From the NCBI GenBank assembly GCA_021373115.1, contig JAJFTI010000035.1, forward strand, positions 31,418 through 95,417: a stretch of 64,000 nucleotides of DNA, written 5' to 3'. Both the position numbers and the translations under genes were made by a program. Shown piece by piece: positions 51,158 through 59,262 of this stretch. The DNA is from Eubacteriales bacterium. Lineage in GTDB: Bacteria > Bacillota > Clostridia > Christensenellales > CAG-138. The notes under the pieces are model-generated. The model ran no database searches, was not told where the DNA came from, and was given only the letters and a program-made list of their open reading frames with translations. How positions within the stretch are numbered: the stretch's first letter is position 1; each line of letters opens with the position of its first letter.

Positions 51158-51191
51158 AGAAATCACCCCCGCCGACAACCGCCAGCGGGGG
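51158..51191. repeat. 34-base repeat hairpin, copy 1
   Basis: This copy is identical over 34 bases to 52372-52405. On the minus strand it is a terminator: CCCCCGC/GCGGGGG-type stem followed by a T-rich tract. It ends the nucleotidyltransferase pair. Confidence 0.85.
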
Positions 51192-51225
51192 AGTTCTATG
51201 CTGTTCAAGTCGATTTTCCACTTTT

Positions 51226-51897
51226 TCACAAACCTAAATCAATGTTGTTTTCTTTAACCACTTTGTCTAAAACAATCCTTTGCTTTTGAGTTAACCCGGA
51301 TAAGACACGATTCAAATCCTCCCGATGTTTCTTGCTCGCCTTGATATGTTCCACTAGATTCAAAACGGAAGCGATATCCTTTGCTTTCTTGCTGGCGGGA
51401 ACACGGGTTGGGTTCGCAAGCAGTTTTTGAACGACGTATGCGGCGGGCAATGGAACCGTAATCCTGTAGCCATTCCGCGTTACTTCGGTAGCATAATCAT
51501 CCAAAATATTGATGATTCGAAGCCCTTCCGCTTTGATCCCTAACCCTTTGATCAGATATACGCTTTGCGAACCTGAGCCGATAACTTTTGTTAGAAATTC
51601 GATTTCCAGCAAATCTTCCTTATAGAACCTTGCTACTTCCGAAATCGTGTCCACCTGATACAGGAAACCGTTTTGCTTCATAGCTTCAACAAATCGAACC
51701 GGTTCATCCGGTAACTTCAGATTCCGATAGAAGAAGTCGACATCTCTTGTTCGGATATTCGGTTCGAATTCCGAATCGAATAAATAAGGGTAAAGGTATT
51801 CTGCCCAAGACCCAATCAGCATGATATATGGAAGGATACCCACTTCATGAAGCGTTTTTATCGTATCCCAAAACGCCTGTTGCTGTTCGTGTTTCAT
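51226..51897 (-). CDS. nucleotidyltransferase-fold protein (GSU2403/AbiEii-like), toxin candidate
   Basis: This 223-residue protein has the nucleotidyltransferase motif: LIGSWAEYLYPY with a following RTRDVDFFY (the G-S and D-x-D pair). A helical C-terminus with VQKLLANP and basic residues follows. It resembles GSU2403-family and AbiEii-type proteins; the latter are toxins of type IV toxin-antitoxin systems that modify tRNA. It begins four bases after the partner gene, and the operator repeats lie before that gene. Toxicity is inference. Confidence 0.65.
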   Translation of the reverse strand: MKHEQQQAFWDTIKTLHEVGILPYIMLIGSWAEYLYPYLFDSEFEPNIRTRDVDFFYRNLKLPDEPVRFVEAMKQNGFLYQVDTISEVARFYKEDLLEIEFLTKVIGSGSQSVYLIKGLGIKAEGLRIINILDDYATEVTRNGYRITVPLPAAYVVQKLLANPTRVPASKKAKDIASVLNLVEHIKASKKHREDLNRVLSGLTQKQRIVLDKVVKENNIDLGL

Positions 51898-51901
51898 AAA
51901 C

Positions 51902-52219
51902 TTACGCCAGCGCTTTCAGCAGCCATTTTTCCTCACTGCTCAATTTTTTCAATAATTCTTCGTAATGCTTGCGTTCCGATATTCCTTTTTTAACTTCTTC
52001 GACTTTCTCATTGTCGCGCTTTCCAACATACTTGGCAATGACCTTACCATCCTGCCGATAATTCAGATAATAGTACTGCTGATGATTGATCTTGCGTAAA
52101 TACAAGGAACCCTTCGGTAACTGACGGATTTCTTGCTGATATCGCGCCTGCATGCGGCGATTGCGTTCAAGTTCATCTTGCAGTACGCCTACTACGACCG
52201 AATCGTTGTCCGCTTTCAT
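51902..52219 (-). CDS. small basic partner protein, antitoxin candidate
   Basis: This 105-residue protein has an N-terminal helix (VVGVLQDELERNRRMQARYQ), a central beta segment (GSLYLRKINHQQYYYLNY, then KVIAKYVGKRD) and a charged C-terminal helix. The central part recalls small proteins of the SPxxGSL/DUF6788 kind. The strong AAAGGAGG fixes the ATG at 52219. It is first in a two-gene unit with the nucleotidyltransferase; three copies of a 10-base motif lie in its promoter, so it may bind DNA. Confidence 0.6.
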   Translation of the reverse strand: MKADNDSVVVGVLQDELERNRRMQARYQQEIRQLPKGSLYLRKINHQQYYYLNYRQDGKVIAKYVGKRDNEKVEEVKKGISERKHYEELLKKLSSEEKWLLKALA

Positions 52220-52274
52220 GTTTTTCGCCTCCTTTGGCAGCCTTCTCAAAATGGTATTACAATATGACATAATA

Positions 52275-52359
52275 TTACACTACAAATACTTAAAATGCAA
52301 TGGTATGTAGTGTAAATATTACATAACAAAAATAAAATAATAGATAATATGTAGTGTAA
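52275..52359. promoter_or_regulatory. operator region with three copies of a 10-base motif
   Basis: TTACACTACA at 52275-52284 is inverted relative to TGTAGTGTAA at 52306-52315 and again at 52350-52359. All three copies are perfect. The two same-orientation copies are 44 bases apart. The stretch is very AT-rich and holds the promoter of the nucleotidyltransferase pair. Cooperative autoregulation is likely. Confidence 0.75.
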
Positions 52360-52371
52360 GAACACGATAAC

Positions 52372-52405
52372 AGAAATCACCCCCGCCGACAACCGCCAGC
52401 GGGGG
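52372..52405. repeat. 34-base repeat hairpin, copy 2
   Basis: This copy is identical to 51158-51191 and serves as the terminator of the ABC exporter operon on the minus strand. Confidence 0.85.
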
Positions 52406-52427
52406 CAACAACCATCCACAGATTTCC

Positions 52428-53282
52428 TTATTTCTTCTTTCTGGAGAGATTCAGTATCGCCAGCGCGAGGAACAGAATTCCCGACCCCACCAGCAGCGCA
52501 ATACTCATAATTGGCGTAACCACCGTGTCGCCAATCTTGAACGACACCCCCAGCATCGAGCTGAAATTTTCCATCATCCCCGCTGGCGCATTCGCAAAGC
52601 TCGCTTTGATCGCGTCCTCCATAATCACCTGTCTTAGCAGCAGCGCGCTGTGCGACGGCGGGAAGAGTTTGATGACCCACTGCACCCCATCCGGCAGCTG
52701 CCCGATCGGGATATAGATGCCCATCATAAAGCCGATGATCGTGCCGATGATCGTGCTCGCAATCGAAAACGCGTTGTTGCTGCGGAAGAACGAAACGAAG
52801 AACAGCACGAGCGCGGTATTCGAGAACGTGGAAAGCAGAATCAGCCCGAAGACCTTTAACAGCTGCATGCCGCCGAGCAGCGTGCCGCCGCCCGCGAGGA
52901 TATACACCTCACAAAGGACGAGCGCGACTACACACATAATCGAGCCGATGATGAACGCGCTGAGGATATATCCGCCCGCAATGCTGACGCGCGGCAGCGG
53001 GGAAGAGCGGATGTCCTTGATGATCTTCTTGGACTGATCCTCCACCATCGTTCCGAACGCGCCCATCGTGGTGGTGACGGACGTCACCGCGACGAGCCCG
53101 GCGACAATCCAGCTGTCCATGAGGAAGCGCGCGCCGGGGATATCCGCCATGCCGCTCGTCCAGACGTCCCCGAGGAAGAGCGCGTACATGCCGATGATGA
53201 TGAACACGGAGAGCAGCGAGAAGAATACGGAAGCCTTGTCCTTAAAGAACACAAGGAGGTTGCGCTTCGTAAAGTTGATCAT
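52428..53282 (-). CDS. ABC-2 type exporter permease
   Basis: This 284-residue protein has six membrane helices and the ABC-2 permease pattern (TKRNLLVFFKDKASVFFSLLS at the start, an IGFMMGIYIPIGQLPDGVQW loop, LFPPSHSALLLRQ). Its ATG overlaps the ATPase stop (ATGA). With the ATPase it forms a DrrAB-like exporter, perhaps for a drug, lipid or peptide. Confidence 0.9.
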   Translation of the reverse strand: MINFTKRNLLVFFKDKASVFFSLLSVFIIIGMYALFLGDVWTSGMADIPGARFLMDSWIVAGLVAVTSVTTTMGAFGTMVEDQSKKIIKDIRSSPLPRVSIAGGYILSAFIIGSIMCVVALVLCEVYILAGGGTLLGGMQLLKVFGLILLSTFSNTALVLFFVSFFRSNNAFSIASTIIGTIIGFMMGIYIPIGQLPDGVQWVIKLFPPSHSALLLRQVIMEDAIKASFANAPAGMMENFSSMLGVSFKIGDTVVTPIMSIALLVGSGILFLALAILNLSRKKK

Positions 53283-54184
53283 TCGCGGATCTCCTTTCCG
53301 GTGATGGCGATAAACGCCTCGTCCATTGTGCCCGTCGTTACCGTAAACCCGGTGAACTGGTCTTTATACCGCTCCAGCAGCGGCAGCGCGGCGAGCGTGT
53401 TCGAAATGGGCACCGTAACGAGATTGGCCACAGCCGTTGAGGCGAGGCCGTCTGCGGCGAGCCGGGCCGCGAGTGCTTCCGGCTCTTTGGCAACCAGAGT
53501 TACCTTGTCGCTCGTATACCGCTCCTTCAGGTCGGAAGGCGTTCCCTTGGCAACGATGCTGCCGTTGTCGATGACGATTACGTAATCCGCCTCCGCCGCT
53601 TCCTCCATATAGTGCGTGGTGAGGAAGATGGTCATGCCCGTTTCGCGCTGGAGGCTTGTGATCGTTTCCCAAACGCTCTTGCGCGTTTGCGGGTCGAGGC
53701 CGGTGGTCGGTTCGTCGAGAAAGAGAATCTTCGGCGTATTGACGAGCGCGCGCGCGATGTCGCAGCGGCGGCGCTGTCCGCCGGAGAGCTTGCCGTAGGG
53801 GCGGTTGAGAATTTCAGTGATACCGACACGCTCTGCTACGTCCGCAATCACCTGATTAAGCCGCTTACCGCGAATGCCGTAGAAACCCGCGCGGATGCGC
53901 AGGTTCTCCCGAATGGTGAGCAGCGGATCGAGCAGCCCGTCCTGAAAGACTGCGCCGATGCTCGCGCGAATGGCGTTGTCGTCCTTACCGAGGGTGCTGC
54001 CGTCCACGACGATCTTGCCTGCGTCCGCCTGCAGAAACGTGCAGATGATGTCGATCGTCGTCGATTTTCCCGCGCCGTTCGGCCCGAGAAACGCAAAGAT
54101 CTTTCCGCTCTCCACGTAAAAATCCAGCCCTTTTACCGCATGGACGTCGCCATACGATTTTTGAAGGCCGGAGACCTCGATCAT
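53279..54184 (-). CDS. ABC exporter ATPase (DrrA-like)
   Basis: This 301-residue protein has Walker A (FLGPNGAGKSTT), the Q-loop (VFQDGLLDP), signature LSGGQRRR, Walker B (ILFLDEPTTGLD) and the H-loop (TTHYMEEA). A C-terminal extension is typical of DrrA/NodI-type proteins. The ATG at 54184 matches the family start; a TTG eight codons earlier is possible. It is first of two coupled genes. The composition is GC-rich, unlike the flanking accessory genes. Confidence 0.93.
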   Translation of the reverse strand: MIEVSGLQKSYGDVHAVKGLDFYVESGKIFAFLGPNGAGKSTTIDIICTFLQADAGKIVVDGSTLGKDDNAIRASIGAVFQDGLLDPLLTIRENLRIRAGFYGIRGKRLNQVIADVAERVGITEILNRPYGKLSGGQRRRCDIARALVNTPKILFLDEPTTGLDPQTRKSVWETITSLQRETGMTIFLTTHYMEEAAEADYVIVIDNGSIVAKGTPSDLKERYTSDKVTLVAKEPEALAARLAADGLASTAVANLVTVPISNTLAALPLLERYKDQFTGFTVTTGTMDEAFIAITGKEIRE

Positions 54185-54404
54185 ATGCTCCAAAATTTCC
54201 TCCTCCAATCGCTGCGTTTCTGATCTTTTGGATCATAACATACTTCGCGTGGTGAGGCAATAGTTTTGAATTTAAGTTTTCAGAATTGAAATAAGTACAA
54301 TTGATCGCTTTCATCACAACAAGCATATCATGACTATTTTGTACGCGCATCTAGTGATATAATACTTTTAAGACATGTGATGCTTTGTGTATTTAGGAGT
54401 TAAT

Positions 54405-55553
54405 ATGAAACAGGGAGATATAATTCATTTTATTAAAGGTAAAGATTATATTGTGCTTAACGATGATCTCGGTCAAGGATCATTTGGAAAGACAGTATTA
54501 CTTAAAGATCCCTATATAGATGAATTATTCGTTGCAAAAAAGTATGAACCTGAATACCCAGATTTAAAAGAAAGATTCTTTGATTCTTTTTTACAAGAGA
54601 TAAGAATAATGTATAAACTGAACAACCCCAATATTGTAAGAATATTTAATTATTACGCATACCCCGAATATTTCACTGGGTATATTTTAATGGAGTACAT
54701 AGAGGGAATGACAATTGATAAGTTTTTTAGTATTTACATACCTGGTTTAATAGACCCTGACACAAATAGTGTTTTTATCCAACTAATCAATGCGTTTCAA
54801 TACCTAGAATCATGTAGTGTAATTCATCGTGACATTCGTGAAGGAAACATAATGATTGATAATTATGGAAATGTTAAAGTGATTGACTTTGGCCTCGGAA
54901 AAGTGTTTTCGTCAAAATCTAGAGTTGATGATAGTATGAATTCAGAAGTGAATAGACTAGGCATCGATAAGCTGCCAAATGAATATTACGATGGCGAATA
55001 TACTTCCCAAACAGACATGTTCTACTTGGCTGAACTATATAATCGCATTCTCAATTCATATAATTTAAAAAGTGAATTCATGTACAACCAAGTTTTGGAA
55101 AAAATGTTGAAAGAAGATAAGAATGAAAGATATAAATCTTTTAATGAAATCGTCTCTGAAATCTCAAGACAAGATTTTGCGATTTTAGAATTTAGTGAAA
55201 AAGATAAAAGAATATATCAAGATTTTGCCGAGGGTATTTACGGTTGCATTGTAGAATGTATAGGTGAAAGGTTTTTTGTTGAGGATCATGCAATATTTCA
55301 ACAAAGACTAGCAGAATTGCTCAAGAATAATCTTCTAGAAAACAGCGTACAAAATCTGGTCGACTTAATTCATGCGATTATACTGAGCAAATGCCGTTAC
55401 CATAAATCTAAAATTGTAGACATCAAAGTCGTTGATTCATTTTATAAGTGGTTTAGACAACTGTCCGAAACATCGAAAAAACTTGTCTTTAGTAATCTTA
55501 TTTACAAGCTATCTACTATAAAGGTTACAATTGAAGCAGAAATCCCTTTTTAA
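54405..55553 (+). CDS. eukaryote-like Ser/Thr protein kinase
   Basis: This 382-residue protein has a full kinase domain: glycine loop LGQGSFGKTVLL, Lys in VAKKYE, catalytic loop HRDIREGN (about residue 141) and DFG (about 160). A helical C-terminal region of about 150 residues has no membrane helix and no PASTA repeats, so it is not a PrkC-type wall kinase. AGGAG precedes the ATG at 54405. The gene is strikingly AT-rich, which suggests transfer. It stands alone between a repeat terminator and the ABC genes; a defence or signalling role is open. Confidence 0.85.
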   Translation: MKQGDIIHFIKGKDYIVLNDDLGQGSFGKTVLLKDPYIDELFVAKKYEPEYPDLKERFFDSFLQEIRIMYKLNNPNIVRIFNYYAYPEYFTGYILMEYIEGMTIDKFFSIYIPGLIDPDTNSVFIQLINAFQYLESCSVIHRDIREGNIMIDNYGNVKVIDFGLGKVFSSKSRVDDSMNSEVNRLGIDKLPNEYYDGEYTSQTDMFYLAELYNRILNSYNLKSEFMYNQVLEKMLKEDKNERYKSFNEIVSEISRQDFAILEFSEKDKRIYQDFAEGIYGCIVECIGERFFVEDHAIFQQRLAELLKNNLLENSVQNLVDLIHAIILSKCRYHKSKIVDIKVVDSFYKWFRQLSETSKKLVFSNLIYKLSTIKVTIEAEIPF

Positions 55554-55578
55554 CCCCCGCCAACATCGTCAGCGGGGG
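55554..55578. repeat. repeat hairpin, divergent copy 3
   Basis: CCCCCGC and GCGGGGG with a variant loop match the stem of the 34-base repeats. It lies right after the kinase stop, between convergent genes. Confidence 0.75.
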
Positions 55579-55605
55579 CAGCAATGCAAAAATTTCGCGC
55601 TAGTC

Positions 55606-55803
55606 TTATTTCTGTTCCTTCTTCGTGCTGATGCCTAGAAGCGCGTAGATCGGGCAGGTGTTGAGCACGCCAGTGATCAGCGGAATCAGGCCGATTAACC
55701 CGATCCAGCGGATGCCGCCGTCGAGCAGAGCGATTAAACTCAACAGCGCAATCCCCAGAACGATGCGAATCCAGCGATCCACCTTGCCTACATTCTGTTT
55801 CAT
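55606..55803 (-). CDS. DUF2892 (YgaP-like membrane domain) protein
   Basis: This 65-residue protein has the family start (NVGKVDRWIRIVLGIALL) and a second helix ending GVLNTCPIYALLGIST, the usual NxCPlY pattern. Free-standing DUF2892 proteins often accompany rhodanese or Rieske proteins, as here. AAAGGAGG precedes the ATG. It is 77 bases from the Rieske gene upstream on the same strand. Confidence 0.9.
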   Translation of the reverse strand: MKQNVGKVDRWIRIVLGIALLSLIALLDGGIRWIGLIGLIPLITGVLNTCPIYALLGISTKKEQK

Positions 55804-55880
55804 AATAAAATCCTCCTTTCGTATCTGCTATTCATATTCAGTTGCCGGTTACAGAGAACTAGGGCTTTCAAAGAAACCCA

Positions 55881-56210
55881 TCAGTCGAGTCCAACGAGAA
55901 TGTCCGTCCCTTCCACTTTCAAAGGGAGCTTCGTCGCGTCGCCAACTTTCACGCTGATGAACGCCAGCTTCGCGTTGCCAACCGACTTGCCGGTTCGAAC
56001 GTCGAACTTCGCGCCGTGGCGAGGGCAGGTCAACGTTGTGCCTTCCAGGTCGCCGCCAGAGAGCAGGCCGCCCATATGCGGGCAGCGGTTGTCGAATGCG
56101 TAGTACAAGCCGCCTACATTCAAAAGCAAGATCGCCTTGTCGTTGATCAGAATCTTCTTCTTCTCCCCGTGTTTCACTTCGCCTACAGTGGCGAGTTTTA
56201 CGTACTGCAT
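55881..56210 (-). CDS. Rieske [2Fe-2S] ferredoxin-like protein
   Basis: This 109-residue protein has the two cluster motifs CPHMG and CPRHG with the right spacing and a short beta-barrel fold. It resembles the NirD/bphA3-type soluble Rieske ferredoxins. AAGGAG precedes the ATG. It pairs with the DUF2892 gene and is divergent from ferritin, suggesting a small iron/redox group. Confidence 0.92.
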   Translation of the reverse strand: MQYVKLATVGEVKHGEKKKILINDKAILLLNVGGLYYAFDNRCPHMGGLLSGGDLEGTTLTCPRHGAKFDVRTGKSVGNAKLAFISVKVGDATKLPLKVEGTDILVGLD

Positions 56211-56302
56211 AGAATCAACTCCTTACTAATAATATCAGTATAGCACATTTTAGCGAACAATCCGTGCGAAAATCACGCTTGTACGATATTTCAACAAATA
56301 TA

Positions 56303-56332
56303 TTGGATTTCGTGATAAAAGCACTGTATTAT
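56303..56332 (+). promoter_or_regulatory. promoter of the ferritin gene
   Basis: TTGGAT and TATTAT are separated by 18 bases, about 82 bases before the ATG. Confidence 0.55.
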
Positions 56333-56413
56333 GTGGATAGAAAGCATATAATAAAAACGAATAAGAGATTCCGAATATCACGGGAAAATTTCGAGAGAAG
56401 GGGGAGAACAATC

Positions 56414-56926
56414 ATGTTTAACGAAAAAGTAATGAAACTGTTGAATGAACAGATCACGAAGGAGTTTTATTCCGCATATTTATATCTGCACTTTGCCAAC
56501 TATTATGAAGAGCAGGGGTTGAAAGGGTTCGCCAACTGGTTTACCGTACAGGCGCAAGAAGAGCGCGACCACGCGTTGCTGTTCACCAAGTACATGCAGA
56601 ACAACGAGATCAAGGTGACGTTCGAAGCAATCGCCAAGCCGGATACCGAGCTGAAGGAGCATATGGACGCGCTGAAAGCGTCGCTGACGCACGAACAGTT
56701 CGTAACCGCGTCGATCCATACCATCTACGAAGCGGCGTATGAGGCGAGGGACTTCCGCACAATGCAGTTTTTAGACTGGTTCGTCAAGGAGCAGGCGGAG
56801 GAGGAAATGAACTCCTCGGACAACATCAAGAAGATGGAGCTTTTCGGTACGGACAGCAAAGGGCTCTACATGCTGGATCAGGAGATGGGCACGCGGATGT
56901 ACGCGCCGCCGAGCCTCGTTCTGTAA
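56414..56926 (+). CDS. ftn: ferritin (FtnA type)
   Basis: This 170-residue protein has the ferroxidase-site residues of prokaryotic ferritins: Glu in LNEQITKEFYSAYLYLH, the EERDHALLF pair and QAEEEMNSSDN later, with helix E closing the fold. It stores iron in a 24-mer in the cytosol. The ATG at 56414 follows GGGGGAGAA; an upstream reading is in frame but has no site. Confidence 0.95.
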   Translation: MFNEKVMKLLNEQITKEFYSAYLYLHFANYYEEQGLKGFANWFTVQAQEERDHALLFTKYMQNNEIKVTFEAIAKPDTELKEHMDALKASLTHEQFVTASIHTIYEAAYEARDFRTMQFLDWFVKEQAEEEMNSSDNIKKMELFGTDSKGLYMLDQEMGTRMYAPPSLVL

Positions 56927-56952
56927 GGCGAGCAATACGGAAAAATAAGCAA

Positions 56953-56979
56953 GGCCGTCGGATCTTCCGGCGGTCTTTT
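56953..56979 (+). terminator. terminator after ferritin
   Basis: GGCCGTCGG pairs with CCGGCGGTC (two G-U pairs), followed by T4. It abuts the first gene remnant. Confidence 0.7.
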
Positions 56980-57052
56980 CCATGCAAAAGACTTTTTTGT
57001 AAAGGGGTATAGTTGACACATCCCCGCTGGAGAGCCGCTGGCGCGCTTCGAC
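56975..57052 (-). pseudogene. remnant 1 of the caspase-like gene's internal segment
   Basis: Read on the minus strand, this stretch gives VEARQRLSSGDVSTI followed by PLYKK. It aligns with FEARHQLVNSDSSILS and PLQKR of the large gene at 59263-60613. At nucleotide level the block around CTTTTCCATGCAAAAG is nearly identical. It has no start or stop of its own and ends against the ferritin terminator, so it is a decayed copy. Confidence 0.7.
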
Positions 57053-57072
57053 AACGCAGCGCAGAGCATGAA

Positions 57073-57098
57073 AAAACGGAGCGGTGAGGCTCCGTTTT
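57073..57098. terminator. terminator after the lipoprotein gene
   Basis: AAAACGGAGC pairs with GCTCCGTTTT, a ten-base stem. It is nearly the same as the hairpin at 58616-58641. Confidence 0.85.
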
Positions 57099-57105
57099 GT
57101 GACCT

Positions 57106-58470
57106 CTATGCGCCTATGTTCACCTTTTCAATCAATTCATCCCGCTGGGTTTCTTCGTTGAACCGATAGAGAAAGAGCCATCCGCCAGCCGAGTCGACCT
57201 CGTTTGAGGGGTCTACGATTGTATGATTGAGGTCGATGGTTCGTAGCAATTCCGGCTTCTCCGTAGAAATATCGTAGATGAGGATTTGCTTTCCTTTGGC
57301 GACAGCGGCGAAATGATCGTCTACAGATAGAAAAGCTTGTTTCTCGCCGAGCTTAATCAGACGGCGCGATTGACCGGTTTCCGGGTTGAACCGATAGAGG
57401 GATTCTCCCTTGATCGATTCTACGGAAAACAGGCCCCGGATGGAAATAGACAGCAGATCAAACCTTCGAAACCGCCTGGTCAGCAGCAGCAAATCATTCC
57501 CACTGTCATATATGGCAAAAAGATTTTCCCGTTTCGGGAAACGGATGAACTGCTCGCCTGCTTTCGCATCGAGATCATAGTCGGCAAGCCCGTTATCGCC
57601 GGCAATCAAGATGTGGCTTTGGCTTCTTCGAACAATCCAACGAATCGGGAAATCCGAGAAATCACCCCGACTAAGGAAAAGATTGTCGACCGGCAATACC
57701 TGTCGCTGTAACGCGTCATCAAATAGAGCAATGCTGACTCGACTGCCAATTATTTTCTCGTCACTATAGCTCACGATTGGGTTGGATAGAATGAAATACT
57801 GATCTTGCGTGCGATATATGAAGAGAGATTCACGGGGATAGTCTTTTTGAAAAACGATGTCGTCATTTGTAAGCACCTGATAGTCTGTCTTTGGGACAAC
57901 AGCGCCATTTACAAAGCCGAGTAAAAACAAGGTGGTATCACTTGAAATCGAAAATTGCTCGACACTTCTTACAAAAAGGTTATCGTTGGAATCAAAATAG
58001 AAATCCCAAATATTCGCATCGGTCAAGTCGGCGGTATCATGAAATTGAACTATCACATCATAAGGCGCTTGCGTTCGATCCTTCCGATGATAAAGACGAA
58101 AGAGGCGATAGGTTCCGTTGCTGTTCGTGGCGGTATTTCGATATCCACTGTAAAAAAAACCGTCGTCATTGATTTGGATTGCGCGGATATCTTCAACGGG
58201 AAACTCAAACCGGATATCGCTGCCATCAAGAAGCATGCTGTAAATACCCTGCTGGCCAAGTTCACCGGAGAGATAGTAAATCCGCTCATCATACAAAACG
58301 GCTTTTTTTCCTGTTTCGTCATTCGAGCAGGGTTTCATATGGGCGGAAAAGATACGTGCATCTATATCATTGAAGCTTTGGTCGTATGGTATGCAGGCAC
58401 CCAGCATCATTACGCACAAAAGCAGAATCAACGCAATTAACACGGAACTCCGGGACTTTCTTTTGAGCAT
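57106..58470 (-). CDS. lipoprotein with beta-propeller-like body
   Basis: This 454-residue protein has a lipoprotein signal with lipobox LGAC (SSVLIALILLLCVMMLGAC region, modified Cys about residue 24). The body has repeated short strands such as YYLSGELGQQGIY and SDFPIRWIVRRSQSHILIA that suggest a beta-propeller. No enzyme motif is visible. GGAGAA precedes the ATG at 58470; the longer reading runs into remnant 2 and is rejected. Because it follows a toxin-gene remnant, it could be an orphan immunity or accessory gene; that is inference. Confidence 0.65.
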   Translation of the reverse strand: MLKRKSRSSVLIALILLLCVMMLGACIPYDQSFNDIDARIFSAHMKPCSNDETGKKAVLYDERIYYLSGELGQQGIYSMLLDGSDIRFEFPVEDIRAIQINDDGFFYSGYRNTATNSNGTYRLFRLYHRKDRTQAPYDVIVQFHDTADLTDANIWDFYFDSNDNLFVRSVEQFSISSDTTLFLLGFVNGAVVPKTDYQVLTNDDIVFQKDYPRESLFIYRTQDQYFILSNPIVSYSDEKIIGSRVSIALFDDALQRQVLPVDNLFLSRGDFSDFPIRWIVRRSQSHILIAGDNGLADYDLDAKAGEQFIRFPKRENLFAIYDSGNDLLLLTRRFRRFDLLSISIRGLFSVESIKGESLYRFNPETGQSRRLIKLGEKQAFLSVDDHFAAVAKGKQILIYDISTEKPELLRTIDLNHTIVDPSNEVDSAGGWLFLYRFNEETQRDELIEKVNIGA

Positions 58471-58520
58471 GTGGTTCTCCTTACATGAAGCGCCTAGAAT
58501 GAATAGAGGAAAGAAAACAT

Positions 58521-58573
58521 CACAAACACCTCGACTCATTTTCCATGCAAAAGCCTTTTTTATAAAGGGCATA
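58521..58573 (-). pseudogene. remnant 2 of the caspase-like gene's internal segment
   Basis: About 47 bases match the large gene at 60008-60060 with four mismatches. In the large gene's frame the match reads PL-stop-KRLLHGK-stop-VEVFV against PLQKRILHGKLDEVFA. Two nonsense changes show it is not expressed as such. It lies directly upstream of the lipoprotein gene. Confidence 0.75.
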
Positions 58574-58615
58574 CCTGGAGTATTACTGTTACCGCAAGAG
58601 GGCTTCCGACCAGGA

Positions 58616-58641
58616 AAAACGGAGTGGTGAGGCTCCGTTTT
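58616..58641. terminator. terminator after the 201-residue gene
   Basis: AAAACGGAG pairs with CTCCGTTTT, a nine-base stem nearly identical to the hairpin at 57073-57098. Confidence 0.85.
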
Positions 58642-58647
58642 ATAGCA

Positions 58648-59253
58648 TTAGTTTGGAGAAATAACATACGCCATTGCTTTCACTTTGCCCGAATCATCGT
58701 AATCGAACAGAATACGCCACCAAGCCTCCCCGTAAAACCCTTCATCCACACCGGGAAAATCATAGGATTCATATTTCGTTTCTTCATCTGAAAGTTTCGG
58801 GTCGAAGAGAAACGCAGCATGGACTCTACTGCGTCGTGATCCAACACCGATGTTGAGGCTGCCGAATTGAATACTGCTATCTTTCATGATAACTTCAATA
58901 AACGCAAGACGTTCGTCACCGGAGTTTTGCATATCGGCATAGTACAATACGTCAAAAGCGGGATAGGAATACAAGACGAGTTCACGCTCAGAATCTCTTG
59001 GATCAAACCAGCGCCGGATCGTATTCGGCTCCCCATATGCCTGAATAAAAGAATCGCTACAAAACTGTTCTATGCCAAGCGCGGCGGCATATTCGCTGTT
59101 ACTTAGGTAAATCGCCTGATGTTCCCCGCGATTGATATAATCCAGAATGAAACCCTCGAAACCAAGGAACGACACGCAAAAAAATAAGGTGATGAACACA
59201 ATTAAAAGGATTAGCCTTAGAGCTGGAGAATATAATCGTAATTTGCGTTTCAT
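58648..59253 (-). CDS. membrane-anchored hypothetical protein, candidate partner of the caspase-like protein
   Basis: I do not recognise this 201-residue protein. A single N-terminal helix (about residues 12-35) is followed by an acidic, aromatic-rich domain placed outside the cell (EAWWRILFDYDDSGKV near the end). It begins nine bases after the caspase-like gene and so shares its transcript, as an immunity or accessory gene would. Apart from position I have no evidence for the function. Confidence 0.6.
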   Translation of the reverse strand: MKRKLRLYSPALRLILLIVFITLFFCVSFLGFEGFILDYINRGEHQAIYLSNSEYAAALGIEQFCSDSFIQAYGEPNTIRRWFDPRDSERELVLYSYPAFDVLYYADMQNSGDERLAFIEVIMKDSSIQFGSLNIGVGSRRSRVHAAFLFDPKLSDEETKYESYDFPGVDEGFYGEAWWRILFDYDDSGKVKAMAYVISPN

Positions 59254-59262
59254 GTGTAACTC

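Noticed and set aside
58471..58572. An upstream start for the lipoprotein gene
   Set aside because: That reading would place remnant 2 before the signal peptide; the ATG at 58470 has GGAGAA and gives a standard lipoprotein signal.
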